Assembly: GCF_001191005.1 (NCBI RefSeq)
Contig: NZ_CP012201.1
Span: 558,001-622,000 of the forward strand
Direction of reading: 5' to 3'
Length of the DNA stretch: 64,000 bases
Origin: Massilia sp. NR 4-1
Lineage (GTDB): Bacteria > Pseudomonadota > Gammaproteobacteria > Burkholderiales > Burkholderiaceae_D
The translations under genes were made by a program, and so were the position numbers. Shown piece after piece: positions 32,723 through 41,251 of this stretch; position 1 is the stretch's first letter; each line of letters starts with the position of its first letter. Under the pieces are notes generated by a model. The model saw only the letters and a list, made by a program, of their open reading frames with translations, made no database searches and was not told the origin of the DNA.

Positions 32723-35700
32723 ATGAGTCACTTTCTGGACCGTTTGAATTTTTTCGCCAAGCCGAAGGAGAGCTTCTCCAACGGCCATGGCGTGGTGGTG
32801 GAAGAGGATCGCACTTGGGAAAACGCCTATCGTCAGCGCTGGCAGCATGACAAGATTGTCCGTTCCACCCATGGCGTGAACTGTACCGGCTCCTGCAGCT
32901 GGAAAGTCTATGTGAAGAATGGCCTGATTACCTGGGAAACCCAGCAGACCGACTATCCCCGTACCCGTCCCGACCTGCCCAACCACGAGCCGCGCGGCTG
33001 CCCGCGCGGCGCCAGCTATTCCTGGTATGTGTATTCCGCCCAGCGCGTGAAATACCCGATGATCCGCGGCCGCCTGATGGAAATGTGGCGCGAGGCGCGC
33101 AAGACCATGGACCCGATCGCGGCCTGGGACTATGTGAGCCAGGACCCGGTGCGCTCCAAAGCGTATAAATCCATCCGTGGCCTGGGCGGCTTCGTGCGCG
33201 CCAACTGGGACGAGGCGACCGAGATGATCGCCGCCGCCAATGCGCTGACGATCAAGAAATACGGCCCCGACCGCGTGGTCGGCTTCTCGCCGATTCCCGC
33301 CATGTCCATGGTCAGCTACGCTTCCGGCACGCGTTATCTGAGCCTGATCGGCGGCGTGGCCCTGAGTTTCTACGACTGGTACTGCGACCTGCCGCCAGCC
33401 AGCCCGCAGGTCTGGGGCGAGCAGACCGACGTGCCGGAATCGGCCGACTGGTACAACTCGACCTTCCTGATGGTCTGGGGCTCGAACGTGCCGATGACCC
33501 GTACCCCGGACGCCCACTTCTACACCGAAGTGCGCTACAAGGGCACGAAAACCGTGGCCGTGTCCTCGGACTTCGGCGAGATGGCCAAATTCAGCGATAT
33601 CTGGATGGCGCCGAAGCAGGGCACCGACGCCGCGCTGGCGATGGCCATGGGCCACGTCATCCTGAAGGAATTCCACAGTGAAGGCCAGTCCGCCTACTTC
33701 CGCGACTACGCCAAGCAGTACACCGACTTCCCGATGCTGGTGCGCCTGGTCGAGCAGAACGGCATCCTGGCGCCAGAGTACTTCCTGCGCGCCTCCCACC
33801 TGGCGAACAATCTGGACGAGGAAAACAATCCGGACTGGAAAACCCTGGTTCTCGATAGCGCCACCGGCGAGATCGTGGCGCCGGCCGGCACCATCGGCTT
33901 CCGCTGGGGCGAAAAAGGCAAGTGGAATCTGGAGCAGAAAACCGGCCGCAGCGGCCAGGCCATCGACCCGCGCCTGTCCCTGATCGACTGCGCCGACGAG
34001 ATCGCGTCGGTCGGTTTCGCCTATTTCGGCGGCCGCGATGCCAGCGACGTCCTGCAACGCAATGTGCCGGTCAAACGCCTGACCATGGCCGACGGCAGCA
34101 GCGTGCTGGTGGCCACCGTGTTCGACCTGTCCATGGCTAACTACGGCGTGGACCGTGGCCTGGGCGGTGGCAATGTCGCCACCAGCTATGCCGACGACAT
34201 CCCTTACACCCCGGCATGGCAGGAAAAACATACCGGCGTGAAAGCGGCCGACGTCATCACCGTGGCGCGCCAGTTCGCCGAGAACGCCGACAAGACCCAT
34301 GGCAAGAGCATGGTGATCGTGGGCGCTGGCCTGAACCACTGGTATCACATGGACATGGCTTACCGCGGCATCATCAATATGCTGATGATGTGCGGCTGCG
34401 TGGGCCAATCGGGCGGCGGCTGGTCGCACTATGTGGGCCAGGAGAAGCTGCGTCCGCAAACCGGCTGGACCCCGCTGGCCTTCGCGCTGGACTGGAACCG
34501 TCCAATGCGCCAGATGAACGGCACCTCCTTCTTCTACAACCACACCGGCCAGTGGCGCCACGAGAAGCTGGATATGTCGGAGATCCAGTCGCCGACCGCC
34601 GAGGGCAATCTGGGGGATATGACCATCCTGGATTACAACGCCAAGGCCGAGCGCCTGGGCTGGCTGCCATCCGCGCCGCAGCTGCAAACCAATCCGCTGG
34701 AAGTCACGCGTGCCGCCGAAGCCGAGGGCAAGGATCCTGCCGCCTATGTGGTGGAGAACCTCAAGTCCGGCAAGCTCAAATTCAGCTGCGACGATCCCGA
34801 CCATCCGGACAACTTCCCGCGCAATATGTTCGTCTGGCGCTCGAATATCCTGGGCAGCTCGGGCAAGGGCCACGAATACTTCCTGAAATACCTGCTCGGC
34901 ACCCAGAACGGCGTGATGAGCGACGAGGACGACTGCCTGAAACCGCGCGACGTCACCGTGCGTCCGGCCGGCGAAGGCAAGCTCGATCTGCTGGTGGTGC
35001 TGGACTTCCGCATGTCCACCACCTGCCTGTACGGCGATATCGTGCTGCCGACGGCCACCTGGTATGAGAAGGACGATCTGAACACCTCGGATATGCACCC
35101 CTTCATCCACCCGCTGTCGGAAGCCGTGCAGCCGCTGTGGCAAGCCAAGACCGACTGGGAAATCTACAAGGGTATCGCCAAGAAATTCTCCGAGATCGGC
35201 GGCGAGTACCTGGGCACGCAGAAAGACATCGTGCTGTCGCCGCTGATGCATGACTCGCCGGACGAACTGGCCCAGCCTTTCGACCCGAAAGACTGGCGCA
35301 CCGGCGAATGCGATCCGATTCCCGGCAAAACCATGCCGACCATGAAGGTTGTCGAGCGTAATTACAAGGACGTGTACAAGAAGTTCACCTCCATTGGCCC
35401 GCTGCTGGAAACCATCGGCAACGGCGGCAAGGGCATCAGCTGGAAAACCGGCCATGAAGTCGAGGTCCTGCGCGGCATCAACCGCACGGTGCAGGAAGAG
35501 GGCGTCTCCAAAGGCCAGCCGCGCCTCGACACCGCGATCGACGCGGCCGAGATGGTACTGTCGCTGGCGCCGGAAACCAATGGCCACGTGGCCGTGAAAG
35601 CCTGGGCGGCGCTGTCCGAAGCGACCGGCCGCGATCACACCCACCTGGCGATCCCGCGCGAACACGATTCGATCCGCTTCCGCGATATCCAGGCGCAGCC

Positions 35701-36433
35701 GCGCAAGATCATCTCCTCGCCGACCTGGTCGGGACTGGAGTCGGAAGAAGTCAGCTACAACGCCTGCTACACCAACGTGCATGAACTGATCCCATGGCGC
35801 ACGCTGACGGGCCGCCAGCAGTTCTACCAGGATCACCGCTGGATGCGCGACTTCGGCGAAGGCCTGTGCGTGTACAAGCCGGCTGTCGATACCAAGACCA
35901 CGGAAGCCCTGCTGGGCGCCCGTCCGAACGGCAACCAGGAGATCGCGCTGAACTTTATCACGCCGCACCAGAAGTGGGGTATCCACTCCACCTACTCGGA
36001 CAACCTGCGCATGCTGACGCTGTCGCGCGGCGGTCCCCACGTGTGGCTGTCGGAGATCGATGCGCAGAAGGCCGGCATTATCGACAACGACTGGATCGAG
36101 GTGTTCAACGTGAACGGCACCCTGACGGCGCGCGCCATCGTCAGCCAGCGCGTGCCGGAAGGCCTGACCATCATGTACCACGCCCAGGAAAAAATCGTCA
36201 ACGTGCCGGGCGCGGAAACCACCGGCAAGCGCGGCGGTATCCACAACTCGGTGACGCGCGCCATGCCGAAGCCGACCCATATGATCGGTGGCTACGCCCA
36301 GCTGGCCTATGGCTTCAACTACTACGGCACGGTGGGCGCCAACCGCGATGAGTTTGTCCTGGTACGCAAAATGAATAAGGTCGACTGGATGGAAGGTCCG
36401 CTCGACGAGGCCAAGAATGGGAGCAAAGCATGA
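32723..36433 (+). CDS. narG: Respiratory nitrate reductase alpha subunit
   Basis: A 1236-residue catalytic subunit of the membrane-bound nitrate reductase, facing the cytoplasm. It holds the Mo-bis-MGD cofactor and FeS cluster FS0. Ligands H50, C54, C58 and C93 and the molybdenum ligand D222 (WYCDLPPASP) are at the same positions as in E. coli NarG. AGGAGG lies eight bases before the ATG. Its end overlaps the narH start (ATGA). First gene of narGHJI plus a parvulin gene, downstream of a NarL-like dyad. There is no Tat signal, as expected for NarG. Confidence 0.97.
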   Translation: MSHFLDRLNFFAKPKESFSNGHGVVVEEDRTWENAYRQRWQHDKIVRSTHGVNCTGSCSWKVYVKNGLITWETQQTDYPRTRPDLPNHEPRGCPRGASYSWYVYSAQRVKYPMIRGRLMEMWREARKTMDPIAAWDYVSQDPVRSKAYKSIRGLGGFVRANWDEATEMIAAANALTIKKYGPDRVVGFSPIPAMSMVSYASGTRYLSLIGGVALSFYDWYCDLPPASPQVWGEQTDVPESADWYNSTFLMVWGSNVPMTRTPDAHFYTEVRYKGTKTVAVSSDFGEMAKFSDIWMAPKQGTDAALAMAMGHVILKEFHSEGQSAYFRDYAKQYTDFPMLVRLVEQNGILAPEYFLRASHLANNLDEENNPDWKTLVLDSATGEIVAPAGTIGFRWGEKGKWNLEQKTGRSGQAIDPRLSLIDCADEIASVGFAYFGGRDASDVLQRNVPVKRLTMADGSSVLVATVFDLSMANYGVDRGLGGGNVATSYADDIPYTPAWQEKHTGVKAADVITVARQFAENADKTHGKSMVIVGAGLNHWYHMDMAYRGIINMLMMCGCVGQSGGGWSHYVGQEKLRPQTGWTPLAFALDWNRPMRQMNGTSFFYNHTGQWRHEKLDMSEIQSPTAEGNLGDMTILDYNAKAERLGWLPSAPQLQTNPLEVTRAAEAEGKDPAAYVVENLKSGKLKFSCDDPDHPDNFPRNMFVWRSNILGSSGKGHEYFLKYLLGTQNGVMSDEDDCLKPRDVTVRPAGEGKLDLLVVLDFRMSTTCLYGDIVLPTATWYEKDDLNTSDMHPFIHPLSEAVQPLWQAKTDWEIYKGIAKKFSEIGGEYLGTQKDIVLSPLMHDSPDELAQPFDPKDWRTGECDPIPGKTMPTMKVVERNYKDVYKKFTSIGPLLETIGNGGKGISWKTGHEVEVLRGINRTVQEEGVSKGQPRLDTAIDAAEMVLSLAPETNGHVAVKAWAALSEATGRDHTHLAIPREHDSIRFRDIQAQPRKIISSPTWSGLESEEVSYNACYTNVHELIPWRTLTGRQQFYQDHRWMRDFGEGLCVYKPAVDTKTTEALLGARPNGNQEIALNFITPHQKWGIHSTYSDNLRMLTLSRGGPHVWLSEIDAQKAGIIDNDWIEVFNVNGTLTARAIVSQRVPEGLTIMYHAQEKIVNVPGAETTGKRGGIHNSVTRAMPKPTHMIGGYAQLAYGFNYYGTVGANRDEFVLVRKMNKVDWMEGPLDEAKNGSKA

Positions 36434-37983
36434 AAATTCGAGCACAAATCGGCATGGTCCTGAACCTGGACAAATGTATCGGCTGCCATACCTGCTCAGT
36501 CACCTGCAAGAACGTGTGGACCAGCCGTGACGGCGTGGAGTACGCATGGTTCAACAACGTGGAAACCAAGCCTGGCATCGGCTATCCGAAACACTGGGAG
36601 AACCAGGACAAATGGCAGGGCGGCTGGAAACGCAATAGCGACGGCAAGATCGAGCCTCGCCAGGGCAGCCGCCTGAAGATTCTGGCCAATATTTTCGCCA
36701 ATCCGAATCTGCCGGCCATCGACGAGTACTACGAGCCGTTCACCTACGACTACGAGCGCCTGCAGAACGCGCCGCTGTCGGAAACGCCGCCGACCGCGCG
36801 TCCGATCTCGGTCCTGACCGGCAAGAAGATGGAAAAGATCGAATGGGGTCCGAACTGGGAGGATGACCTGGGCGGCGAGTTCGCCAACCGCAGCAAGGAC
36901 AAGCTGTTCGACAATATGCAGAAGGAGATGTACAGCACCTTCGAGAACACCTTCATGATGTACCTGCCGCGCCTGTGCGAGCACTGCCTGAACCCGACCT
37001 GCGTGGCCTCCTGCCCGTCCGGCTCCGTGTACAAGCGCGAAGACGACGGCATCGTGCTGATCGACCAGGATAAATGCCGCGGCTGGCGCATGTGCATCTC
37101 CGGCTGTCCCTACAAAAAGATCTATTACAACTGGTCTTCGGGCAAGGCCGAGAAGTGCACCTTCTGCTTCCCGCGCATCGAAGCGGGCCAGCCCACCGTG
37201 TGTTCGGAAACCTGCGTGGGCCGCATCCGCTACCTGGGCGTGATGCTGTACGACGCCGACAAGATCGAAGCGGCGGCCTCGGTGGCCGACGAGCGCGATC
37301 TGTACCAGTCGCAGCTCGACCTCTTCCTCGATCCAAACGATCCGGAAGTGATCGCCGAAGCGCGCCGCCAGGGCATTCCCGAGCAGTGGCTGGAAGCGGC
37401 CAAGAAGTCGCCGGTCTACAAGATGGCGATGGAATGGAAAGTGGCCTTCCCGCTGCATCCGGAATACCGCACCCTGCCGATGGTCTGGTACATCCCGCCG
37501 CTGTCGCCGATCCAGTCGGCCGCCGAATCGGGCAAGATGGGCATGAACGGCATCCTGCCGGACACCAAGTCGCTGCGCATTCCGGTGCAGTACCTGGCCA
37601 ACCTGCTGACCGCGGGCGACCAGCCGCCGGTGATCCGCGCCCTCGACCGCATGCTGGCGATGCGCGCCTATATGCGCAGCAAGAGCGTGGAAGGCAAGCC
37701 TGATCTGGCGGTGCTGGAACAGGTCGGCCTGAGCGCGGCCACGGTGGAAGACATGTACCACATCATGGCCATCGCCAACTACGAGGACCGTTTCGTCATC
37801 CCCAGCAGCCATAAGGAGATGGTGGAGGACAGCTTCAACGAAAAAGGTTCCTGCGGCTTCAGCTTCGGCAACGGCTGTTCGGATGGCGTCAGCGATACCA
37901 CCCTGTTCGGCAAGAAGAAGCACGGTTCGACCATCTTCATGTCGATGCCGAAGTCCCGCAAGAAAGCGCAGGAGGTGTCATGA
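36430..37983 (+). CDS. narH: Respiratory nitrate reductase beta subunit
   Basis: A 517-residue electron-transfer subunit that carries three [4Fe-4S] clusters and one [3Fe-4S] cluster between NarI and NarG. Cysteine groups are CIGCHTCSVTC near the N-terminus, CEHCLNPTCVASCP at about 183-196, CRGWRMCISGC at about 216-226 and CTFCFPRIE near 243. W219 replaces a cysteine in the third group, which is the known basis of the [3Fe-4S] centre. The start overlaps the narG stop and the stop overlaps the narJ start. Confidence 0.97.
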   Translation: MKIRAQIGMVLNLDKCIGCHTCSVTCKNVWTSRDGVEYAWFNNVETKPGIGYPKHWENQDKWQGGWKRNSDGKIEPRQGSRLKILANIFANPNLPAIDEYYEPFTYDYERLQNAPLSETPPTARPISVLTGKKMEKIEWGPNWEDDLGGEFANRSKDKLFDNMQKEMYSTFENTFMMYLPRLCEHCLNPTCVASCPSGSVYKREDDGIVLIDQDKCRGWRMCISGCPYKKIYYNWSSGKAEKCTFCFPRIEAGQPTVCSETCVGRIRYLGVMLYDADKIEAAASVADERDLYQSQLDLFLDPNDPEVIAEARRQGIPEQWLEAAKKSPVYKMAMEWKVAFPLHPEYRTLPMVWYIPPLSPIQSAAESGKMGMNGILPDTKSLRIPVQYLANLLTAGDQPPVIRALDRMLAMRAYMRSKSVEGKPDLAVLEQVGLSAATVEDMYHIMAIANYEDRFVIPSSHKEMVEDSFNEKGSCGFSFGNGCSDGVSDTTLFGKKKHGSTIFMSMPKSRKKAQEVS

Positions 37984-38636
37984 AACAGTTCAAGGTTTTG
38001 TCGGCCCTGCTGCTCTACCCTGAGCCGGAGCTGATCGAGCATCTGCCGCTGCTGGAAGAGATGGCGGCCGAACAGGAAGGCTGGCAGGAGGCGCTGGCAC
38101 CGCTGTTTGCCTACCTGCGCGGCCATGGCCTGATCGAGGTGCAGCAGAACTATGTGGGTACCTTCGACCGCACGCCGTCGCACTCGCTGCATCTGTTCGA
38201 ACATATCCACGGCGAGTCGCGCGACCGTGGTCAGGCCATGGTCGACCTGATGGGCGAGTACCGCAAGCATGGCCTGGAAATGCAGGGTAACGACTTGCCC
38301 GACTATGTGCCGCTGTTCCTCGAATTCCTCTCGCAGCAGGAAGAGGACGAGTCGCGGCGCCTGCTGTCGGACGCGGTGCATGTGCTGGCCCACCTGGGCC
38401 GCAAGCTGCGCGCCAACGACAGCCCTTACGCCGCCGTGTTCACGCTGCTGGAGCGTTACAGCCCGGTGGCCGCCGAGGAGCTGAGCGAGCCGCCGGTGCG
38501 GGATATGGACGAGGCGCTGGAAACCTTCGGCCCCGGCGTGGACGGCGTCGAGCCGCTGCTGCGCAAGGCGGCGGGCGGCGTCCAGCCGGTCAATTTCTAT
38601 CCAAAAGGGGCGCATGGCGCCTCCCGGGCCGCATAG
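37980..38636 (+). CDS. narJ: Nitrate reductase assembly chaperone NarJ
   Basis: A 218-residue TorD/NarJ-family chaperone that binds apo-NarGH for molybdenum cofactor insertion and membrane attachment. It is all-helical in appearance; FEHIHGESRDRGQAMVDLM and GNDLPDYVPLFLEFLSQ are the classic NarJ blocks (about 74-120). Translation is coupled to narH by an ATGA overlap. A 17-base gap with GAGGAG leads to narI. Confidence 0.94.
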   Translation: MKQFKVLSALLLYPEPELIEHLPLLEEMAAEQEGWQEALAPLFAYLRGHGLIEVQQNYVGTFDRTPSHSLHLFEHIHGESRDRGQAMVDLMGEYRKHGLEMQGNDLPDYVPLFLEFLSQQEEDESRRLLSDAVHVLAHLGRKLRANDSPYAAVFTLLERYSPVAAEELSEPPVRDMDEALETFGPGVDGVEPLLRKAAGGVQPVNFYPKGAHGASRAA

Positions 38637-38653
38637 CTAGAGAGGAGATCAAC

Positions 38654-39337
38654 ATGGACTATCTACATCAATTCATCTTCGGAATTTATCCGTATATCGC
38701 GCTGGCGATCTTCCTGTTGGGGAGCCTGATCCGCTTCGACCGTGAGCAATACAGCTGGAAGTCCGAATCGAGCCAGGTGCTGCACCGCGGCAGCCTGCGC
38801 ATGGGTAGCACCCTGTTCCACATCGGGATCATCGGCCTGTTCTTCGGCCACGCGGCCGGCCTGCTGACCCCTGTCTGGGTGTGGGATGCGCTGGGCGTGC
38901 CGCACGGTGCCAAGCAGGTCTTCGCCATGGCCGCCGGCGGCGTGATGGGCAGCATGTGCCTGATCGGCATCCTGCTGCTCTTGAGCCGCCGCCTGGGCAA
39001 CGACCGCCTGCGCGCCGTCACCACCGTGAAGGACAAGATCGTGCTGCTGTGGATCTTCGCCACGCTGCTGCTTGGCCTGTCCACCATCTTCGTCTCGGCC
39101 TCGCACCTGGACGGCCATATGATGGTGCAGCTCATGAGCTGGGCCCAGCACGTGCTGACCTTCCGCGGCGACGCCGCCAGCTTCGTGGCCGATGCGCCGG
39201 TGCTGTTCAAGCTGCACCTGTTCATGGGCATGTCGCTGTTCGTGATCTTCCCCTTCACCCGTCTGGTGCATGTGTGGAGCGGTTTCGGCGCCGTGGTCTA
39301 TCTGCGCCGCGCATATCAACTGGTGCGTCCGCGCTAA
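38654..39337 (+). CDS. narI: Respiratory nitrate reductase gamma subunit (cytochrome b)
   Basis: A 227-residue, five-helix inner-membrane diheme cytochrome b that oxidises quinol and passes electrons to NarH. Heme ligands H56, H66, H188 and H206 almost match the E. coli positions. The ribosome site GAGGAG lies nine bases before the ATG. It depends on the quinol pool that ubiUVT can maintain without O2. Followed by a parvulin gene after ten bases. Confidence 0.96.
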   Translation: MDYLHQFIFGIYPYIALAIFLLGSLIRFDREQYSWKSESSQVLHRGSLRMGSTLFHIGIIGLFFGHAAGLLTPVWVWDALGVPHGAKQVFAMAAGGVMGSMCLIGILLLLSRRLGNDRLRAVTTVKDKIVLLWIFATLLLGLSTIFVSASHLDGHMMVQLMSWAQHVLTFRGDAASFVADAPVLFKLHLFMGMSLFVIFPFTRLVHVWSGFGAVVYLRRAYQLVRPR

Positions 39338-39347
39338 GGAGTAAAAG

Positions 39348-40094
39348 ATGGGAATTGCTGTCAACGGAATCGATATCAGCGACCGCGAGATCGAGCTGGA
39401 ACTGCCGCATCACCAGGGCGCGGCCAACCCGCTGAAAAGCAGCGTGCATGAACTGGTGCTGCGCAGCGTGCTGTTGCAGGAAGCGCAGCGTCTTGGACTG
39501 CCGGGCGAGGATGAGGACGACCGCATCGAAGCCCTGTTCGACCAGGAAGTGAAAGTGCCGGAAGCCGATGAGGAAGCCTGCCTGCGCTACTACGAGGCGC
39601 AGCGCCAGCGCTTCATGCGCGGCGAGCTGGTGGAAGCGCGCCACATCATGTTCCAGGTGGCGCCGAACGCGCCGCTGGAACTGCTGCGCGACACCGCCGG
39701 GGCCATCCTGGAGGAACTGCAGGAGCGCCCTGAACGCTTTGCCGAGCTGGCGACCCAGTATTCCAACTGCCCGTCCGGCGCCATCGGCGGCAGCCTGGGC
39801 CAGCTGGGACGCGGCCAGACCGTGCCGGAATTCGACAGCCTGCTGTTCCGCCTCGCCCCCGGCGAGTTGCATGGACGGCTGCTGGAAACCCGCTTCGGCC
39901 TGCACATCGTCCAGGTGATGCGCCGCATCGACGGCTATCTGCTGCCGTATGAAACCGTGCGCGCCCAGATCGCCGACGAGCTGTCGCGCCAGTCCTGGCA
40001 GCGCGCGCTGCACCAGTACCTGCAGATTTTGGTCGGCAAGGCGCAGATCGAAGGGATCACGCTGGAAGGCGTCGCCAGCCCGCTGGTCCAGTAG
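39348..40094 (+). CDS. Parvulin-type peptidyl-prolyl isomerase of the nar operon
   Basis: A 248-residue protein with an N-terminal helical SurA/NifM-like segment (1-90) and a parvulin domain (about 95-205; VEARHIMFQVAPNA, GGSLGQLGRGQTVPEFD, RFGLHIVQV). There is no signal peptide, so it probably acts in the cytoplasm as a folding helper for nitrate reductase subunits. AAGGAG precedes the ATG. Genes of this type commonly close narGHJI operons in betaproteobacteria and pseudomonads. A 9-bp dyad follows downstream. Confidence 0.9.
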   Translation: MGIAVNGIDISDREIELELPHHQGAANPLKSSVHELVLRSVLLQEAQRLGLPGEDEDDRIEALFDQEVKVPEADEEACLRYYEAQRQRFMRGELVEARHIMFQVAPNAPLELLRDTAGAILEELQERPERFAELATQYSNCPSGAIGGSLGQLGRGQTVPEFDSLLFRLAPGELHGRLLETRFGLHIVQVMRRIDGYLLPYETVRAQIADELSRQSWQRALHQYLQILVGKAQIEGITLEGVASPLVQ

Positions 40095-40129
40095 CAAGGG
40101 CAGGGCAGGGCAGGGAAGTGAAAATACAG

Positions 40130-40159
40130 GGCCGGCTAGTTCTTTTGGATTAGCCGGCC
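40130..40159. promoter_or_regulatory. Perfect 9-bp dyad between the nar operon and moaA
   Basis: GGCCGGCTA (40130-40138) pairs with TAGCCGGCC (40151-40159) across a 12-base loop. The inner part contains CTAGT-N8-ATTAG (40136-40153), core TAGTTCT-TT-TGGATTA, aligned with the dyads ahead of narK1 and narG. It may be a NarL-type operator for moaA, a transcript-end hairpin for the nar operon (no T-run), or both. Confidence 0.5.
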
Positions 40160-40179
40160 TAGTTCATCCTGGGCGATGG

Positions 40180-40204
40180 CAAGAGCCGGATGGACCGATA
40201 CAAT
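40180..40204 (+). promoter_or_regulatory. Probable moaA promoter -10 region
   Basis: TACAAT at 40199-40204 is a good -10 hexamer. The -35 position (GATGGC, 18 bases upstream) is poor, as expected for an activator-dependent promoter. It lies 28 bases before the moaA start. This position also argues against the earlier in-frame ATG at 40190. Confidence 0.45.
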
Positions 40205-40231
40205 TCTCCTGAGAGATATGAGGAACCCGAG

Positions 40232-41206
40232 ATGTTAAGCGACCGGTTTGGACGGTCCATCGAATATCTGCGCGTGTCCGTGACCGACCGCTGCGATTTG
40301 CGTTGTACCTACTGCATGCCAACGGGATTCAAGGGATTTGAAGACCCGCCCGATTGGCTCACCTTTGACGAAATGGAAAGGGTGATCGGCATCTTCGCCC
40401 GCCTTGGCACCTCGCGCGTGCGGTTGACGGGCGGCGAACCGTTGATGCGGCGCCGCCTACCGGAACTGGCGGCGCGGCTGGCGGCGTTGCCGGGACTGCA
40501 TGATTTATCGCTGTCCACCAACGGCACCCAGCTGGCGCGGCATGCAGCCGATTTGCGCGCGGCCGGTGTCGCGCGGCTGAACGTCAGCCTCGATTCGCTG
40601 GACCGCGACTGCGTGGCCAGGATCACGGGGCGCGACTGCCTGCCCGATGTGCTGGAAGGCTTGAAGGTGGCCAAGGCTGCCGGTTTCGCCCCCATCAAGA
40701 TCAATATGGTGGCCATGCGCGGCGTGAACGACGCTGAAATCGACGATCTGGTCGCCTTCTGCATCGAGAACGAATTCGTGCTGCGCCTGATCGAAGCCAT
40801 GCCGATGGGAGAAACCGGGCGCAATGCGGCATATATGGGGTTGGCGCCGGTGCAGGAAAGGCTACGCAAGCAGTTTGGCCTGGTGCCGCAGGCAGCCGAA
40901 TTGGGCGGCGGTCCCGCACGCTATCTGGCGACCAAGGATGGACGTGCCAGTGTCGGCTTCATCACCCCGATGTCGCAGCACTTCTGCGCCAGCTGCAACC
41001 GAATCCGCATGTCGGTCGATGGCACGCTCTACCTCTGTCTTGGACAGGAAGAAAAATTTGAACTGCGCCCCCTGCTGCGAGGAGGCGCCAGCGACGCCGA
41101 TCTGGAACAAGCGATCCGCCAGGCCATCGAACTGAAGCCGCAGCAACACGACTTCACCCGCCAGCCCGAGAAGATTATCCGCTTCATGTCCCAGACCGGC
41201 GGCTAG
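40232..41206 (+). CDS. moaA: GTP 3',8-cyclase MoaA (molybdenum cofactor synthesis)
   Basis: A 324-residue radical SAM enzyme for the first step of molybdopterin synthesis, needed by NarG. The N-terminal cluster is CDLRCTYC (about residues 22-29). The C-terminal cluster includes FCASCNRIRMS and a third Cys in YLCLGQEE, and the protein ends in the family's Gly-Gly. The start at 40232 has GAGGAA upstream. A nar-linked copy of moaA suggests demand-driven cofactor synthesis; other moa genes are not in the window. narX begins 45 bases downstream. Confidence 0.95.
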   Translation: MLSDRFGRSIEYLRVSVTDRCDLRCTYCMPTGFKGFEDPPDWLTFDEMERVIGIFARLGTSRVRLTGGEPLMRRRLPELAARLAALPGLHDLSLSTNGTQLARHAADLRAAGVARLNVSLDSLDRDCVARITGRDCLPDVLEGLKVAKAAGFAPIKINMVAMRGVNDAEIDDLVAFCIENEFVLRLIEAMPMGETGRNAAYMGLAPVQERLRKQFGLVPQAAELGGGPARYLATKDGRASVGFITPMSQHFCASCNRIRMSVDGTLYLCLGQEEKFELRPLLRGGASDADLEQAIRQAIELKPQQHDFTRQPEKIIRFMSQTGG

Positions 41207-41251
41207 CGCTTGCGCAGGGACGTGTATACTGGGCTGTAGAGGAGAGTTGGG

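Noticed and set aside
32711..36445. A 1244-codon open frame on the minus strand opposite narG
   Set aside because: It mirrors narG almost exactly, has low-complexity His/Ala/Gly/Arg-rich composition and no family match. Long antisense frames are expected in GC-rich genes. Similar mirrors opposite nrdD, norB, hemN and the chemoreceptor gene were dropped for the same reason.
40098..40115. GGGCA repeated three times after the parvulin gene
   Set aside because: A short low-complexity tract with no sign of function.
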